A DNA stretch of 64,000 nucleotides from the NCBI GenBank assembly GCA_038030265.1, contig CM075938.1, forward strand, positions 52,817,189-52,881,188, in the 5' to 3' direction. A program made the translations under genes and the position numbers. This DNA is from Corythucha ciliata (taxonomy: Eukaryota; Arthropoda; Insecta; Hemiptera; Tingidae). Below are positions 1 to 13,300 of this stretch, piece after piece. Numbering within the stretch: the stretch's first letter is position 1; every line of letters begins with the position of its first letter. Under the pieces are notes generated by a model, which worked only from the letters and a program-made list of their open reading frames with translations, did no database searches and was not told the DNA's origin.

Positions 1-279
1 TTCAGTCACCGAAGACGAACAAATTATTCATCGAAATACCACCCCCTTATGAAATTGGAAATTGTCAGTAAGCGCGCTACTGAGCTTTCTTGCTCACCCC
101 CCCCCCCCATTTTTCCCACTACCAAGCACACACAACGTTCACACTAACGTTTCGAAGAACACTACGTTCTTCGAAAACCATAAACAACGTGGGAGGCGGG
201 GCACACCACGAAAAAGACGGCAGTGGTCCCCCTCTGGTCCGTGACCACTCGTCTGTGGAGAGAAGTGTGCAGAATCCTC

Positions 280-740
280 CTAGGAGATTTGTGACATTTT
301 CAGGGCACGAAGGTTCAGTTTGGCCATTTTTGACGCGCGATAATGGTAGATTTTGCCATTTTCAGGACATGAATCATCCGTTTAGGGCCTTTCAGAGCGC
401 GAATCTTCAGTTCAACCATTAATGGGCCGCTATAGAGTCGGGTTTACTAATTTTAGGGCGTGAATAGCAAGTTTGCCATTTTTACGGTGCAAACTGTCAG
501 TATGGTCATTTCTAAGGCATGAATAGTCAGTGTGATATTTTCAGTGCTCGAATCATCAGTTTTACCAGTCGAAATGGTCAGTTTTGCTGTTTTTAGAGCT
601 ATAACTTTCCAGTTTTGCAAGCGCTAATGGTCAGTTTGGCCAATTTAAGGACAGGAATCGTTTAGGCATTTTCAAGGCGCGAATAGTCCATTTTCAGGGC
701 GCATTGAGTCAGGTTTGCCGATTTCATGGCTTGGATAGCC
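280..740. repeat. Degenerate ~30-bp tandem repeat, variant B
   Basis: The words GCGAATAGTCAGTTTGGCC and CATTTTCAGGGC recur about every 30 bases with many substitutions and small indels. Isolated further units lie at about 1270-1385. The ORFs that cross this stretch are in changing frames and show no protein family, so I treat it as non-coding. The unit resembles the reverse complement of the variant A repeat found elsewhere in the window. Confidence 0.7.
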
Positions 741-959
741 AGTTTGGCCAATTTTGGTGCGCACAGTCATGAGGTTTGACATTTATAGGGCGCCAATAGA
801 ACGTCAAACCAGGGCGATAATGACTGATGGTTTTGATATGTTAAGTAGGATGCAACCGCAATTATTCACTTCTAGCCAATTAGGCCCAAATTGGCGCGCA
901 AATGGTCTATTTTGCAGCTTTCAAGGCTGCAGCTACTGTGGCTAGTGCTTGAGTTTTGT

Positions 960-1230
960 TAGAGCTTTTTGTGGTACGAACTTTGCTGTCGTTGGAGCTA
1001 TACTGTACATTGGAGCTTTGTTAGAGTTTGGGGCTTTGCCCCAAACCAATTAACCACCAATAAAACCAATGCCTGTGGTTTGGAGCTCTGTTTTGATGTT
1101 GAGTTTTGCCGTGGTTTAGGCTTTACTGTGGTTAGAGACTTTTGAGTTTTTTCTCGGTTGGATATTAGTTGTGAATGGAGCTTTACTGTGGTTGGAGTTT
1201 AATTGTGGTTAGAGCTTTATATTGGTCTTG
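960..1230. repeat. Short degenerate tandem repeat (GAGCTTTGTTAGAG-like)
   Basis: Units such as TTGGAGCTTTACTGTGG and TTAGAGCTTT recur roughly every 20-40 bases. The unit differs from the ~30-bp repeats on either side. No coding potential is seen. Confidence 0.55.
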
Positions 1231-1573
1231 AAATATAATATAAATAATGTAATTTGTTGAGGCATTTCCACTTAGAGTGTTTTTGGCCATTTTAGAGCGG
1301 GAATCACCAGTTTGGCTATTTTATAGAGTGGTAATGCCAATTTTTAGGGCGCAAATAGTCATTTTCAATGCTCGAAGCCTTGTTTTTTTGGAAAAGCGGC
1401 CGTTGCATAGTAACCGGAGGCTCTAAGGTCAAATCTGACGGTAACATTGGAAAGAGCGGGCTTTTTTTCATTAGAATTTAGGCATTCCATTCCATTTTGA
1501 TCCATACGTGCTCAGATATCCTGAAACAAAGTCAAACTTGTTCAAAATTCAACCTACGTGCTCGACACTTTGA

Positions 1574-1810
1574 AGCTGGATTGCTCCTCAACAGGTGCTT
1601 TCGGAGATGACATTTTTTCAGAAAAGTTGGAGCGCACGTCCAACGGCTCCGAATGCGTATGACAAGATGACAGGAGGACACTCCGATAAAAAAGAATATG
1701 GGCACATTGTAGCACAGAGTAATGAAGCCCCTCGTCGCTATCAAATTGAACTCGAGAACGGACGTTACATTGTCAGGAATCGACGGGCTTTGATTGCAGT
1801 AAGAAGCTAG
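1574..1810 (+). pseudogene. Ty3/Gypsy-like pol C-terminal remnant
   Basis: An open frame bounded by TGA at 1571 and TAG at 1808-1810 ends with the pattern APRRYQIELENGRYIVRNRRAL. This resembles the tail of LTR-retrotransposon integrases, where a short beta-strand module of the form P-R-x-Y-x-[VI]-x-x-x-[ND]-G-x-x-x-x-R-N-R-R follows the catalytic core. No catalytic core, reverse transcriptase or LTR can be seen upstream, so this is an isolated fragment, not a working element. The call rests on motif resemblance only. Confidence 0.5.
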
Positions 1811-1860
1811 CTTAAGAGGGAGGATGTTAGGTGGTTGTTGATACCACATGACAAACATTA

Positions 1861-2190
1861 GGTCTGTTCGCGGAGAAAAAGTGTGGGGTAGTGTAGTGTA
1901 GGGCAGGTTGGGGTAGGAAGGCAGCGAGGATTTTTTTGTTACGCGAACGCTTTCAGAGCAGCCAGTGCAAATTCATAACAGTCGTGATATTTTCTCTCTC
2001 CTGTGCATGTTAGATAAGAGTTTTCAATTTATAACAAAAAAGTGGAGTAACTTCGGGCAGCCCGGAGTAGCTCTGAACTCATCGCGAACGCCTTACACTC
2101 GCTACACTAACTACACTCGTCTGCTCGCGAACGCTTTTCGGACGCCCGAGTGTACCCTCGGGCAACCTAGTGCAGCTTCGCGAACAGACC
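1861..2190. mobile_element. 330-bp MITE with TA target duplication
   Basis: The left end GGTCTGTTCGCGGAG is matched at the right end by CTTCGCGAACAGACC in inverse orientation, 14 of 15 positions identical. The element is flanked by TA on both sides (1859-1860 and 2191-2192), as expected of Tc1/mariner-superfamily non-autonomous elements. The interior has no coding potential and includes GC-rich words repeating CGAACGC and CTACACT. Confidence 0.75.
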
Positions 2191-2395
2191 TATTTACTTA
2201 GGCCCGGGTCGACCACAAGGGTTTAAAGTTCCGTTTAACACTAAGCTGTGCTTAGGTGCTAACACCCCAATCAGAAATTAGCATTTTGAATACAAAATCG
2301 TTTAAACACGTAGCAACGCTTAAACGGACATTATCGACCTAACCCTTAAGGCCCATTTTCACCAACAAAATTGATCTCGTTTAAAGTTGATCGTG

Positions 2396-3668
2396 CACTC
2401 AGCTACTCACCAAGCCTACCGGCTCACAGAAGATATAATAAAAGGATTCGAGAACAAGGAGCATACGGTCGGTATTTTCTTAGATCTCGAAAAAGCGTTC
2501 GATAAGGTTTGGCATGTCGGAATCAAGTATAAATTGAAAAAAGCGGGACTGCCAAAATATCTCTATGAAATTATATCTTCATTCCTAACCGAAAGATACT
2601 TCTACGTAAGAATCAACAACACTACATCGAGGCAGCTACCGATACTCGCCGGAACTCCCCAGGGATCGGTTCTTTCGCTAATGTTATTTAAATTGTACAT
2701 AAGTGACTTCCCAAGTACACAAAATGTCGAGCACGCTATCTTCGCAGATGACAATGTCTTATACTCCTCGAACAAAGACATCGATGAAGCACGAAACTCA
2801 GTCCAATGAGCACTTGAGAAGGTCGCACTATACATGAATAAGTGGAAGATAATACTAAATTCAGCTAAATGCCAGGCCAAGGTATTTACTTTCCCGCTTC
2901 CCAAAGGAACCTACCGAACTAAGCATAGGCAACAGCATCGTAAAATGGAACGGCAAAAAGCAATCTGTGCGCTACCTCGGGATTCATTTAGACAGAAGGC
3001 TAACCTGGGAGAAACACATAAACAACAAAATCAGAGATGGATATTTGAGACTGCGGCTACTCTACCCCATCCTAAACAGAAAAAACAATCTAAAACCACG
3101 GTTCTGTACGATGCTATACACGTTGCTAATCCGCCCTCTAATATTGTACGGCAGTGAGATATGGGGAGCAGCAGCCGCATCCAAAATACAAAAATTGCAA
3201 ACCATCCAGAACAAAGTCCTTCGAATGGCAGTAAATGCGCCATGGTTCATCCGCAACACCCAACTACACAAGGAAATGGCCTAGCCTACAATAAAAGAAT
3301 ACATCGAAACAAAGTTCTCCAGGTTTCACCGCAACCTAGCTGAGGTGTCACGAGCAGTCCACTATTCATTAGGACAACAGATCTCGCAGAGGCTTAAACC
3401 TCCAAGACACCGTCCGCTAGTGATTATTCCCGTCCACAATCACCTAATAACAAATGTCAGATTGGACTGCAATACTTTACGCACTACGCAATGCTTTGAC
3501 AGCAACAAAAAATATTCAAATATTCTGTGATACCAACAAATGCCTGCTGTGATACCTTGCCCCATAAGACAGTCAACATCCAAGTTAAACCCAACTGTGA
3601 TATAATTAATTAACCTAGATAAAATACTTGTAAAACCATTTCTTGGTTCGTCTTGTTCAAATAAATAA

Positions 3669-3704
<36 letters not shown>

Positions 3705-3705
3705 G
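2396..3705 (+). mobile_element. 5'-truncated Jockey-like non-LTR retrotransposon (dead)
   Basis: The segment encodes the C-terminal half of a non-LTR reverse transcriptase. It holds the palm motif FLDLEKAFDKVWH, the AGTPQGSVLS motif, the FADD catalytic box (2741-2752) and, in another frame, the thumb region YLGIHLDRRLTW followed by PLILYGSEIWG. The frame is broken by a TGA at 2807-2809 and at least one frameshift before 2967, so it cannot be translated as one protein. It ends in an ATAAATAAATAAA-plus-poly(A) tail of about 30 A. GATCGTG at 2389-2395 is repeated at 3706-3712 as a target-site duplication, which fixes the truncated 5' end. Family assignment to Jockey is by motif look. Confidence 0.85.
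2741..2752 (+). other. Reverse transcriptase FADD active-site box
   Basis: FADD followed by N, with AGTPQGS about 30 residues upstream. The two aspartates of the catalytic box are intact although the element is otherwise broken. Confidence 0.7.
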
Positions 3706-4369
3706 GATCGTGATTAATTGCCAAAGCGACCTATATGAATTCTGATACAAGCGTTTACATTGTGATCGCGATTAGTTGTTGATCTTGGATTAAGAAGTTG
3801 GTGGAATCCGGCCTAAATATAAAAATAAATCAGTTGTTGTCTAGATCTCGAATAAGTGTTTTCATTAATTTCGTGCGCTAGATGCCGAGGACGAGACAGT
3901 CGTCCTTTAGATGTCCGTCACGGAGACAAACAAAAGCTAAAAAAAAAAAAAAAAAAGCGGAGTTCGTTACTTTTAAGAGAGCAGCAAATCTTTGGGAACT
4001 AGTTTTTTTGCTCTCCTGAAAACTAACCAAAATGACGTTATGTGATGATGGAGTGACACCCTCAATGTACCACAGCAAATTAACAGGTAAAATTGAGACA
4101 AAGTGTTGAGTGGAGTTGCAATTTTCATGAATGTCTGGTGGCATCTCCCCTTTTTTGGAGGAGTAAAAGGGCAAGATTTTATCTTCCCGTCAACTTGAAG
4201 GTTTTCCATCAGGTTGAAGAAACATAGTTTTTCTCTATAATACTTGTAGAATCTATTCTCTCGTTTCTTACACTAACTCCACAAGTCTTGGTGGATGCCG
4301 ATAGAGCGGACGGGGGGATAGCCGCGGGGGGCGGCAGAAAGCAAAATCCGGCCCTGCATGAAGGCCCAA

Positions 4370-4455
4370 TAGCTACAAAATTGCAAGTATCATGAGATGA
4401 ATAGCCGCAAAATTGCAAGTATCATAAGATGAATAGCCGCAAAATTGCCGATTTT
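4370..4455. repeat. Three-unit tandem repeat, variant C
   Basis: Three near-identical units built around GAATAGCCGCAAAATTGC and AAGTATCATGAGAT lie in tandem. This is the same repeat variant that fills CCDC39 intron 14. Confidence 0.7.
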
Positions 4456-4889
4456 TTGTTCAGCCTGGGAGGGAGGGAGCACTTATAAGAAACTCCCAGG
4501 ACAGTCCCCCCCAGCCGGACAGCTTCACCAATCCAGGTTCCGGAACTTCGGATTGGCTTTCTGCACGAAGTCTGCGGGTAGCGTCAATTCTCGGTTTCAC
4601 CACGCAACTTGCAGGCCAAAATTGAGAAAAAACGCTTATTTGCAGTTGACGGAGACCCGCTTTCAAGGATAAAATTCAGAAAATGCTCTCATGCACTTAC
4701 ATAGTTTTTTAAGTGCTTTTTTTCATTGATTAGCACAGAATAAGTGAATGAAGTATTAAACTACGTTACTTCATCCAGTTTTAGAGAAATTTGCCAGGCG
4801 CTGAGTGCAACGCTGCTATTGTAGTCCTACTTTGAATGGTTGTGGGTTAGCGCCCAGGTGGCTATGCGCTGGCAGAGACTGGAGCGACA

Positions 4890-5217
4890 AAAGCGCAGTA
4901 TAAGTGCATGGTCGAAGGACCGTGCATGAGGCTTACAAGCAAACTGCTCCGAATTAGCCCGAGAGACCTTAGGACGGTGGTAGGCCTTATCACAGGATTC
5001 TGCCAGCTCCGATTACCACCTACACCGCATTGGGGTAACCACGGAGTCCCCCTTGTGCAGGTTGTTTGGGGAAGAAAACAAGACCTCATATCTTATCGTG
5101 CCCGAATGTGAGAAGCTCGCGGGCCGCCGGCTCAGAATCTTCGTGGTCGATATACTCGAGGGTGCTCCGACCGGCGAAACTCTAGCCGAGGATCTCCTAA
5201 CACCTTGGACCTAGCTG
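4890..5217 (+). pseudogene. Remnant of a LINE RNase H / C-terminal region
   Basis: Two overlapping frames together resemble the C-terminal end of Jockey-type LINE polyproteins. The first frame reads LLRISPRDLRTVVGLITG. A second frame, entered after a frameshift near 5010, reads HLHRIGV, then SPLCRLFGEE, then a segment ending in PECEKLAGRR, which corresponds to the usual cysteine-bearing tail after RNase H. It stops at TAG (5213-5215). No reverse transcriptase is left beside it. It is a decayed fragment. Confidence 0.6.
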
Positions 5218-6733
5218 TGTTGTGTTAAGAGGTAACAGATCGCAGCAACAGGCCATCTCAAGTGTTGAGGGCTATTATAAGCTTCTGACATCAGAATAGT
5301 GCGGACACTCCCACTCAAAATAGAGCTACTGAAACGTACAACACATGTGTTATTAGTGTGGCCTTGGCTTAAAAAAAAACAACAAAATATTCCGCGGGGT
5401 TGGCTCTCCTTCCCTAACCAAATTTCGCCTCGATGTCAACGCGCGAAAAGTAAAACGCTCAACATAATATAATGTATAAACCAGATAATACACACACAAG
5501 ATGGGAGCACCTTCCAAATCACATAGTGGGCCAGGGTTGGAAAAGCGGCGGGGGGGGGGGAACTTCTGGGATAAAATTCGAACACGTCTCCAATTCAAAA
5601 AAATGTATTTTCTTTCTCTCTTACTCGTTTTTGTCTGACTAAAAACAAATAAGAAAAAAGACCCTTTCACAACCGGGCTTCAACGAAGAAATAAACAATA
5701 ATTAAAATGAAATAAATTAATCACCGAAAAGTACTGTTTGAGATCTGTAGAAAGGTAACTTGGCAGTACGTAGTTTTTTCTTCTCAAATTCGATAAAATT
5801 TCGTAAATAAATAAAACCGTGGACCCTCGAAAAAAAAAACTCTCACACGCACACAACGAAAAAACCAACAAACGACAAAACAAAAACAAAACAAAAGAGC
5901 CCCGGAGGGGGCTACCCTATTTAAACATTTTTAAAACTTAACTTTTCTTTTAAAAATACAAACCTTTCACCTTTTTTTTTATTTTTAAAAACTACAAGGA
6001 AAAAAACAACGGTCCCACGGTACCGCACATCACTTGGTTTACACACACACAAAAAAAAGTGATGTAAAATGAAATGGCACATTTTAGGTATTTGTACCCC
6101 AAAATACGAATAAAAATTGCGGTGAAAGGGTCAGAACTATTAAAACGTGAAAAGGCATTATGTGCTTCGCTTTTTTTTGTTGTTGTAAGGGTGCAGTCGC
6201 GTAGGCACCCACCCCCTTGGGGTTTGAATAAAAACTCATTTTTTCAAGCATAACAGCGTAATTCTAGAAAAGTACTTTAGAACAAAAATAATTTTTGTTT
6301 TTGACTAATTGGACTAGCTTTAGTTGAAACAAACAGTGCATTAAGCGCAACAGTTTTTCCTTGTTTTTTTTTTTAAGGCACCTACAAAGAAAGAACGAGT
6401 TCTGAAAATTGCTTCGTTAAGGCACAATACATTACACAATTTACACACGGTAGGTGATTCGAGTTACACAGTTCGTAGGCCGCTTTAAAACGGATTTATT
6501 TGGGAATGGTAACTCGACAAAAATATAACTAATGACTCGATATGAATTTAAGGGTAACTCGGAGGGTAAAAATTAGGTAACTATGAAACCAACGGTGGTT
6601 ATTGGGTGGGGGGAGGGGGTGAATGGAAAAAGGGTTGGAGGGGAGCATTAATTAAGCGAACAATCTCTAAAATTATTTTAAATATTCTATCACGCTCGAC
6701 GATTTCTGTTAAGAACGACTAGCAAAAAATTGA
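5218..6733. other. Probable ttk 3' UTR and downstream flank
   Basis: This stretch is A/T-rich, with poly-A and poly-T runs and no plausible gene. Its distal end adjoins the ttk stop codon and should hold the ttk 3' UTR. A minus-strand AATAAA occurs near 6493 and again near 5978, but I cannot say which, if either, is used. Confidence 0.4.
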
Positions 6734-7380
6734 TTAGAAAAATTCGCCCGAGAGGTCGCAATGAGACTCGGCGGATGGTGCAACGCCCTTAGGGACGGCG
6801 ACGCCGTGAACTTGTTTCGCGTGCGTCATCATATTGTCCTTGCGTGTGAACGGCTTATAGCAGACGGGGCAGTGAATGTCCTGTTTGATGCCGTAATGAG
6901 CCGACAGGAAATGACGACAGAAATTACTGATGTGAGTGTAAGTTTTGCCACAGACGTTGCACCGATAGGTGTGATTGCCTTCGCGAGTACAATATCGACG
7001 AATCGACACCTTGTCGATGCGACGACTTCGTTGCGCCGACGAAACTGACGACGACGTCGTTAGTTTCGACGACTGTTCGGTCGAACCGACCAACTGTTCT
7101 GCTGGACCGCTGGCGCCGCCGCCAGACGGCGACGCCGATTTGTTAAGTTGTTGACTCAAGAGCGACGCGAGGGAGTCTTGCTCGTACTGTGATATGTCTT
7201 CGTCCATGTTTTCGGCCTCAGCCGTCAATTTCGAGGAGTATTTGGACGGTCGTTGAAAAGAGTCATCTTCAGCTTCCGAAGATGCCGGCGAACAGGCGAT
7301 CATATCCTCGTAGCAACCGGTAAAATCAGAATGCTGCGACTCGTCGTCCGAGTCGCAATCGACAGGTTCATTTTTCGTAT
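6734..7380 (-). CDS. ttk: ttk coding exon 5: two C2H2 zinc fingers and stop
   Basis: The acceptor GTTTTCAG precedes ATACGAAAAATG. The exon encodes an acidic region ([12 protein letters not shown]), a serine-rich stretch, then both C2H2 fingers with C-x2-C-x12-H-x4-H spacing, ending near a CDLSG motif and a stop. The CDLSG element faintly resembles the PxDLS motif that binds the CtBP co-repressor. Confidence 0.93.
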
Positions 7381-10300
7381 CTGAAAACATATTTTTATAT
7401 ATTTGTTTAAATAACAAAATGTACATCCAAACAGCACCCACGGCTTTGAACTTCAAACTCGTGCATATACTTGAAAAATAAATAAATAAAACGTGCACTA
7501 AAACGTATTGGTGGCCTTGTTCATCATGCAATGTTAATATAAAATAAGAAGAAACTGATTTGGCGCAATATTCATCAAATTAAAAAAAAAAAACATGCAT
7601 GACTTAATTGATAGGACGGGGGGGAAGAGGGAGAAAAAGAAGACCCGCGAGTTAATTTTACCTTTCTTGTAAAAACGCATGCAATAATCCCTACAAGAAA
7701 AAAAGAAGAGCAAAGATCCAGAACCAAACAATAGATGGGACACATTCCTCAATGGAACTATTTAAATTATTATTAAATAAAGTTTAACCCGAACTTACCT
7801 TGTTCTCAAATTTTTATTTACGATTTTCTATATAAATAAATATGTGTATAATCAACACCAGTTTTTCCTTTTATCACAGAACAGAAGGCATCCAAAGCAC
7901 AACACACTTTTTTCGTCATTTTTAAGCCCTGAACCTAACACGAACTTTGAAAAAAAAAAAAAAAAAAAACACGATGAATCTAATACTTTTCCGCGGTTTG
8001 CAACAGATAGGGGGACACGAGGGGGGAGGAAGGTGCCCCATCTGTTTTTTTCTGTGTGTATTATAATCGTCTTAGAAAAAAAATCGAATAAAATTTAAAA
8101 AAGAAACAAAAAACGAGTACAGCCATCGTAAAAAAAAAAAAAAAAACATGGAAAACACAACAAAAAATAAAATAAAACGAAGTGCATAAGAAATGATCAC
8201 TATTAAACTGAAGCGTTAGTGATATTCTAAAATTATGACGAATGTTCGAAGTTCCTGTAATATAAAAGTGTTACGATTTTCAAATCACAATTGCCATGCA
8301 TTTTTTTTCTTTTTTGTTTTTTTTTTGTTTTGTTTTGAGATTCACTGCAAAAATGGTCTATCTATTTTTCCTTTCTATGTACAGCTTTTTCTTATTTGAA
8401 AAAACACAGTTGAACGTGTTTTTTTGTTTTTCTTCGTTTAAAAACTCGAACGACGGTGTCGATAATTTTTTTTTTCGATTCGTAAGGCTTGGAGATGGGG
8501 CGGGTGGGAGAGTGAAAATAAAATGAAAAACTCACCGGCGAACCGTTCCATGCCGTCCGTCGTTGGACCGTGATAAGCAGGTACATTGTCTGAAAAATAA
8601 TAAGAGAATTAGAAGGCGAATAGCAGGCGCAAAAAGAGCTGAATTTTTGCCTGAGGGGGGGATTGGTGGTGGCACCTTTTCACGGTCTCAGACGTGATAG
8701 TAAAGTGTTTAGGCAGTAGCGTACCGATACACGGTAACGGGAGGGATTACCACACGGAAAGTAGGGTCAAATTTCAATATTCAAGGCTAAAATTGAAAAA
8801 ACAAAAAATCACAAATTCGGAGCTAAAATTGAGAAAACGTTCTAATTCGCGGTTACTCGAGACAACTTAAAAAAAACAACAAGAGACAACAAATAAAAAA
8901 TGTTAGTTCGCGGTTCATGTTTATGGTGGCCGCTTATACGTCTAAAATTCTGGAAAATCCGTTAGAGGCTAGATCAAGGCTAAAATTGAGAGAAATCGCT
9001 ATTTCGCTGTCAGAATCGAAGAAAATCGCTAATTCTATGGCTAGACATGAAAAATTGTCAATTCGCAGCTAAAATTGAGAAAAAGCGCGGAATATACGTT
9101 AAAAAATCGCTAATTTGCTGCTAACTTTGAGAAGAAGCGCTAATTCATTGCAAAAAAAGTGTTTATTCGAGGCTTTTGAGAAAAGTGCTCATTCACGAAT
9201 TAAATGTAGGAAACGCCAATACTGTTTCCAAAGGCAACTTCTCGGCTAAAATCGAAATATACCGCAATAATTCAATAAAATCGTCAAATTGCTGCGATGA
9301 TTGAGAATAGCGGCAAAAGTGATAAAATAATTAGCTTAGATACGTCTAAAATTAGAAAAATTCAGGAGCAACTTGAGGTTCGCACATCGAGACCATTGAC
9401 CACTTCAAGCCTCCCAAGCCCCGCTTTGGCCGTTGCGTTCCTTGGATGTTTAGATTATAACTTTTATACGGGGGGGTTTAGGTCGTTTTGACACGGTTTC
9501 ACGACCCCCCCCCCCCACTATCTATAACGTTGGCCGCGCAGCAAAGCCATCTGCTTGTCCGCACTCGTCCTAATTTGAACCGCGGGTATGCTCGAATGAC
9601 AGCTCATTGGCGCTTTTTTCAATTTCAGCCGAGAAGTGACGAGAAGACAGAACAGCAAATTACGAGTTTTTTAATCAATTTTAGCCACGAATTAGCCATT
9701 TTTTAAAATTCCAGCCGCGGAAAAGCCCAAAAAGTTACAGTAGCACGCAACAAAAAGGTCTAATCACAGAAAGCCCTAACCTGAAAAACCTCTATCGACT
9801 AAGAGTTCTAACAACTAAGAGCACACGCATACTACGACCTCAAAATCCCTATGGAGCCCTGGGGGGTGATTCTGTAACTTGCTAAATTTACGTGTCATAA
9901 AATGGAAGAAGGGCGAGGGGAGGTTCCTCGTTGCCATGGTTTTTACGATACCTAGTGAATTAAACTGCGGAATTTTTACGCGAGAATGTGTGGTCTCGAT
10001 GGGTCTCGAAGAAAAAATAATAAATTCTTAAGGCCCGTTCACAAGCTCTATGTTTGCGTTGTGTGGAGTCTACGCAACCAAACAAATTTATTCCCTCGAA
10101 AAATGAAGCATTTAGATAGGTTGCATAGACACCACACAACGAAAACATAGAGCTTGTGAACCGGCCTTTAACAAATGTGTGGAAAACCCAAGGCAACGGG
10201 GTACATCCTCTCCCCCTCCTTCCCTGTTACGACACGTAAATTTTGCAAGTTGCAGAATCACCCCCCTGGACCGACAACCTCTTTCTTGGAGTCTACCTCC

Positions 10301-13300
10301 ACATTGACCCCCCCTCCCGTGCTGCAGCACACACAGCTCTGGAAGTTTCAAGCCTTCAAGTCTCTTGCCCTCGTGAGAGCAAGTTGTTGGAGCTTCTCCT
10401 GATCTGAATGAAGGCTTCCTCAATAGAGGCACTCCACCCGGATCAGTTTTGGAGCTGTGGAGGGCGGTGGGGTAGACAAAAGCAGAATTTGGACTCACTG
10501 CAAGTCCTTGTTGACACCCCTTTTGTGAAATACGCCGATGGGCTAAGAGGCAGGAATTCCAGCAGATGGATTCCCCCCTATGTACCCATTTGGTACAGAA
10601 TAGGAGACTATCGATTTAGTACTTCCCCGCTTCAGGCTCTATAGCGACCTGCTCAACGGGTGACATCAACCGCGGTTGGCTTGGAGAGATCTAGGAGAGA
10701 AGAATGTCTCTCAACGCAGTATCGTTTTCACTTATGTACGCGGACACACGTTCCTATCCTGTCCCACCTCTGGCGGCCTTTGGCTCAGGAAGCTGCTGTA
10801 GTCCCAGTAGCTCGAACCAACATCCCCTTCTTCCTTCACAGTTCACCAGAACATGATCCCTCCTACCGGTCACTGAGGAGGAAAGATAACGCGTGGGGGG
10901 GGGGGCAGGAAGACCTACCCAAAACATCGACTTCTGACCATAGTGGCGTCCTTTCTTAGGCTATTTTTGGGAGTAGCTGGGCAAGCTGAGCAAAAACAAT
11001 TGACAGTGATTTGAACTATTTAAATCAATGAGAAACTCGAGTAATAACGCCAAAATATGCTGTTGGTGGGGGATAAGAACGCTGAAATTAGTCATAGGGA
11101 TAAAATTGACGATTTTCAGTGCGAAAGCTGAAGCAGAAAACGCTACTGGGGTGATCTGGCTGCAATGGGCCTCTGATGGGCTCCCCAAGACCATGTTTTG
11201 GGCATCATAAAGGATCTGAACCCGCGGTTTCTTTCACAGAGCATCGGTTTCGGACAAACCACTCACCACTCAAACGTACCACTAAGGGGCGAGAGGCAGT
11301 GCAAGAAACTCTTTCCAGCAATCTGTCACGCCTGAGACCCACTCTCTACCATGGGCGGATGGGCTCCATCCGACCACAAGCTTGCATCCTCAGGATCACA
11401 GTCTGATGAATTTGCACCGCATAACACTAGAATATCGAGAGAACTCTTTCCTGGGGGAAATGTTGAACGGTTCGTCCTGATTTTGACCCCCCCCCCTCCT
11501 AGATGGTTTTTACGAATTTTGTATATATTTTTTTTTGTCTTGCCCTAAGTATCCACGCCCTCTAGTGTACCGAGGCCGGGGCGAAAGGGGCTGATAAGAT
11601 GTGAACGAATGACTAAACTCGCCTGTACAATTGAGAAAAACGCTCATTCGCGGCTGAAACTGAGAAAAATTGCTAAAATTTGCGGCTGTTAATATTGAGA
11701 AAAAGCGCTAATTCACAGCTGAAATTGAGAAAACACGTATTGACGTATTGTTGGGGTAACTTTTCGGACAATTTCATTTTTTTATTGAATGTTAAAATTA
11801 ACTTTAGATAAATTTAAATGGTTTTGTTGAGTTGAACATTCTTTTCAATTTAATATCTTTTGCCGACTAGTTTCTTCGACTAGTAACTTCGCAATAGAAT
11901 GAGACAAACGCTAATTCGTGGAAAGAATTAGGGAGAAAAATTAGTTGAGAAACGCATATTTGCTGAAAGAATACACAAAAAGTGATAATTCGCAGCTAAA
12001 ATTGGAAGGAAAACGATAATTCACGCTTGACATTGAGCAAAACTAGTTCTTTCGTCGCCAAAATGGAGAAAAACGCTAATTCACGGCTAGAATTGTGATT
12101 AAGCGCAACAATAAGCGACTTTAAAACTTTAAAGCCGTCTTCACGTGCAAGCCCACCGCTCAGCTTTCTAAAGCTTGCGCGTAAAGGCGCCTTACAAGCC
12201 CTAGTTCACAGCTGACATTGAGACAACGCAAAAACACAAATTCTTGGGGCGAAATCGGGACTGAAATTGGGGAAAAGCGCTAATTCACGCGGCCAAAACT
12301 GAGAAAAGTGCTGAACTCGCGTCTTATAAAAAGGAAGAAACACGCTAATTCACGGCTAAAATTGTGATAAAGTGCTACAATTTAGCAGCTTTAAACATTG
12401 ACAAAAAGCGCGAATTCACACCTAAAATTGAGAAGACGCCAACTCACGTATTCTCGGGGCTAGGACTGAAATTGAGAAAAAGAGCTGATTCACGGCGTGA
12501 AATGGAGAAAAACGCGAACTCACGTCTGAAGAAAGTGGAGGCAAACTCTAATTCACAGCTAACATGCAGCAGCTTGCGATTTTACGGATAAAATCGGGAA
12601 AAAGCGCTAAAAATCGCCACGAAAATTAAGAAAATGTGCTATTTCTGCTAAAATTGAAGGAAAAAACGCTAATTCACAACTGAAAATGAGAAAACGCCAA
12701 CTCGCCGATTCTTGGGGCAACTTCGGGAATAAAATTGAGAAAAATAAGAGCTAGATCAAGCGGCTAAAACTGTGAAAAGCGCTAATTTGCGGGTAATAAA
12801 TAGAGAAAAACACGAATTGGTGTTTAAAACGGAAAAAGCGCCAATTCACGGCTCAAATTTGGAAAAATTGCTAATATGCGGATAAAATTGGGAAAGAGCA
12901 CTTAAACACTCCCTAATTTGTGGATTATTGAGGCAACTTCGCGGCTAAGAGCTTATAAAAAGCGCCGATTCCCAGCTAATGTGCTAGAACTGAGGAAAAA
13001 CGCTCATTCGCAGTTAAAATTAAGAAAACGCACATGCGCAGATTTCGGAGGCAATTTCGTGGCTAAAATTGAGAAAAATATGTACTTCAAAGCTACTAAA
13101 AAGTATATGCCTAGTTTAATTAGAGACTAAAGGGCCTCCTAGATATTTCCACCCCAGGCCGCGATAGGTGTTGTTCCGCCACTGCCTTCAGCTAACGAAC
13201 AACGCCAGCTGCCGGATCGAATATACACTTATACAGTTTTCGAAAAGAACATTAAGCTTCTCATCGGCATCCCCTACCATCACACCACCAATCGATGAGC

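Larger units (their letters stand above)
2347..3816. mobile_element. TIR element split by a LINE insertion
   Basis: A left end with TTAAGGCCCATTTTCACCAAC and a right end that reads, inverted, TTAGGCCGGATTCCACCAAC bracket the Jockey-like LINE. With the LINE removed, the host is about 160 bp, a normal MITE size. The GGCC-(6-8 bases)-CACCAAC terminus is a common arthropod MITE style. The order of events is therefore MITE first, LINE second. Confidence 0.5.

Noticed and set aside
1532..1858. 108-codon minus-strand ORF
   Set aside because: Shadow of the Ty3-like remnant on the other strand.
10112..10498. 128-codon minus-strand ORF
   Set aside because: It overlaps the end of a TIR element and C-rich DNA, with no motif; treated as chance.
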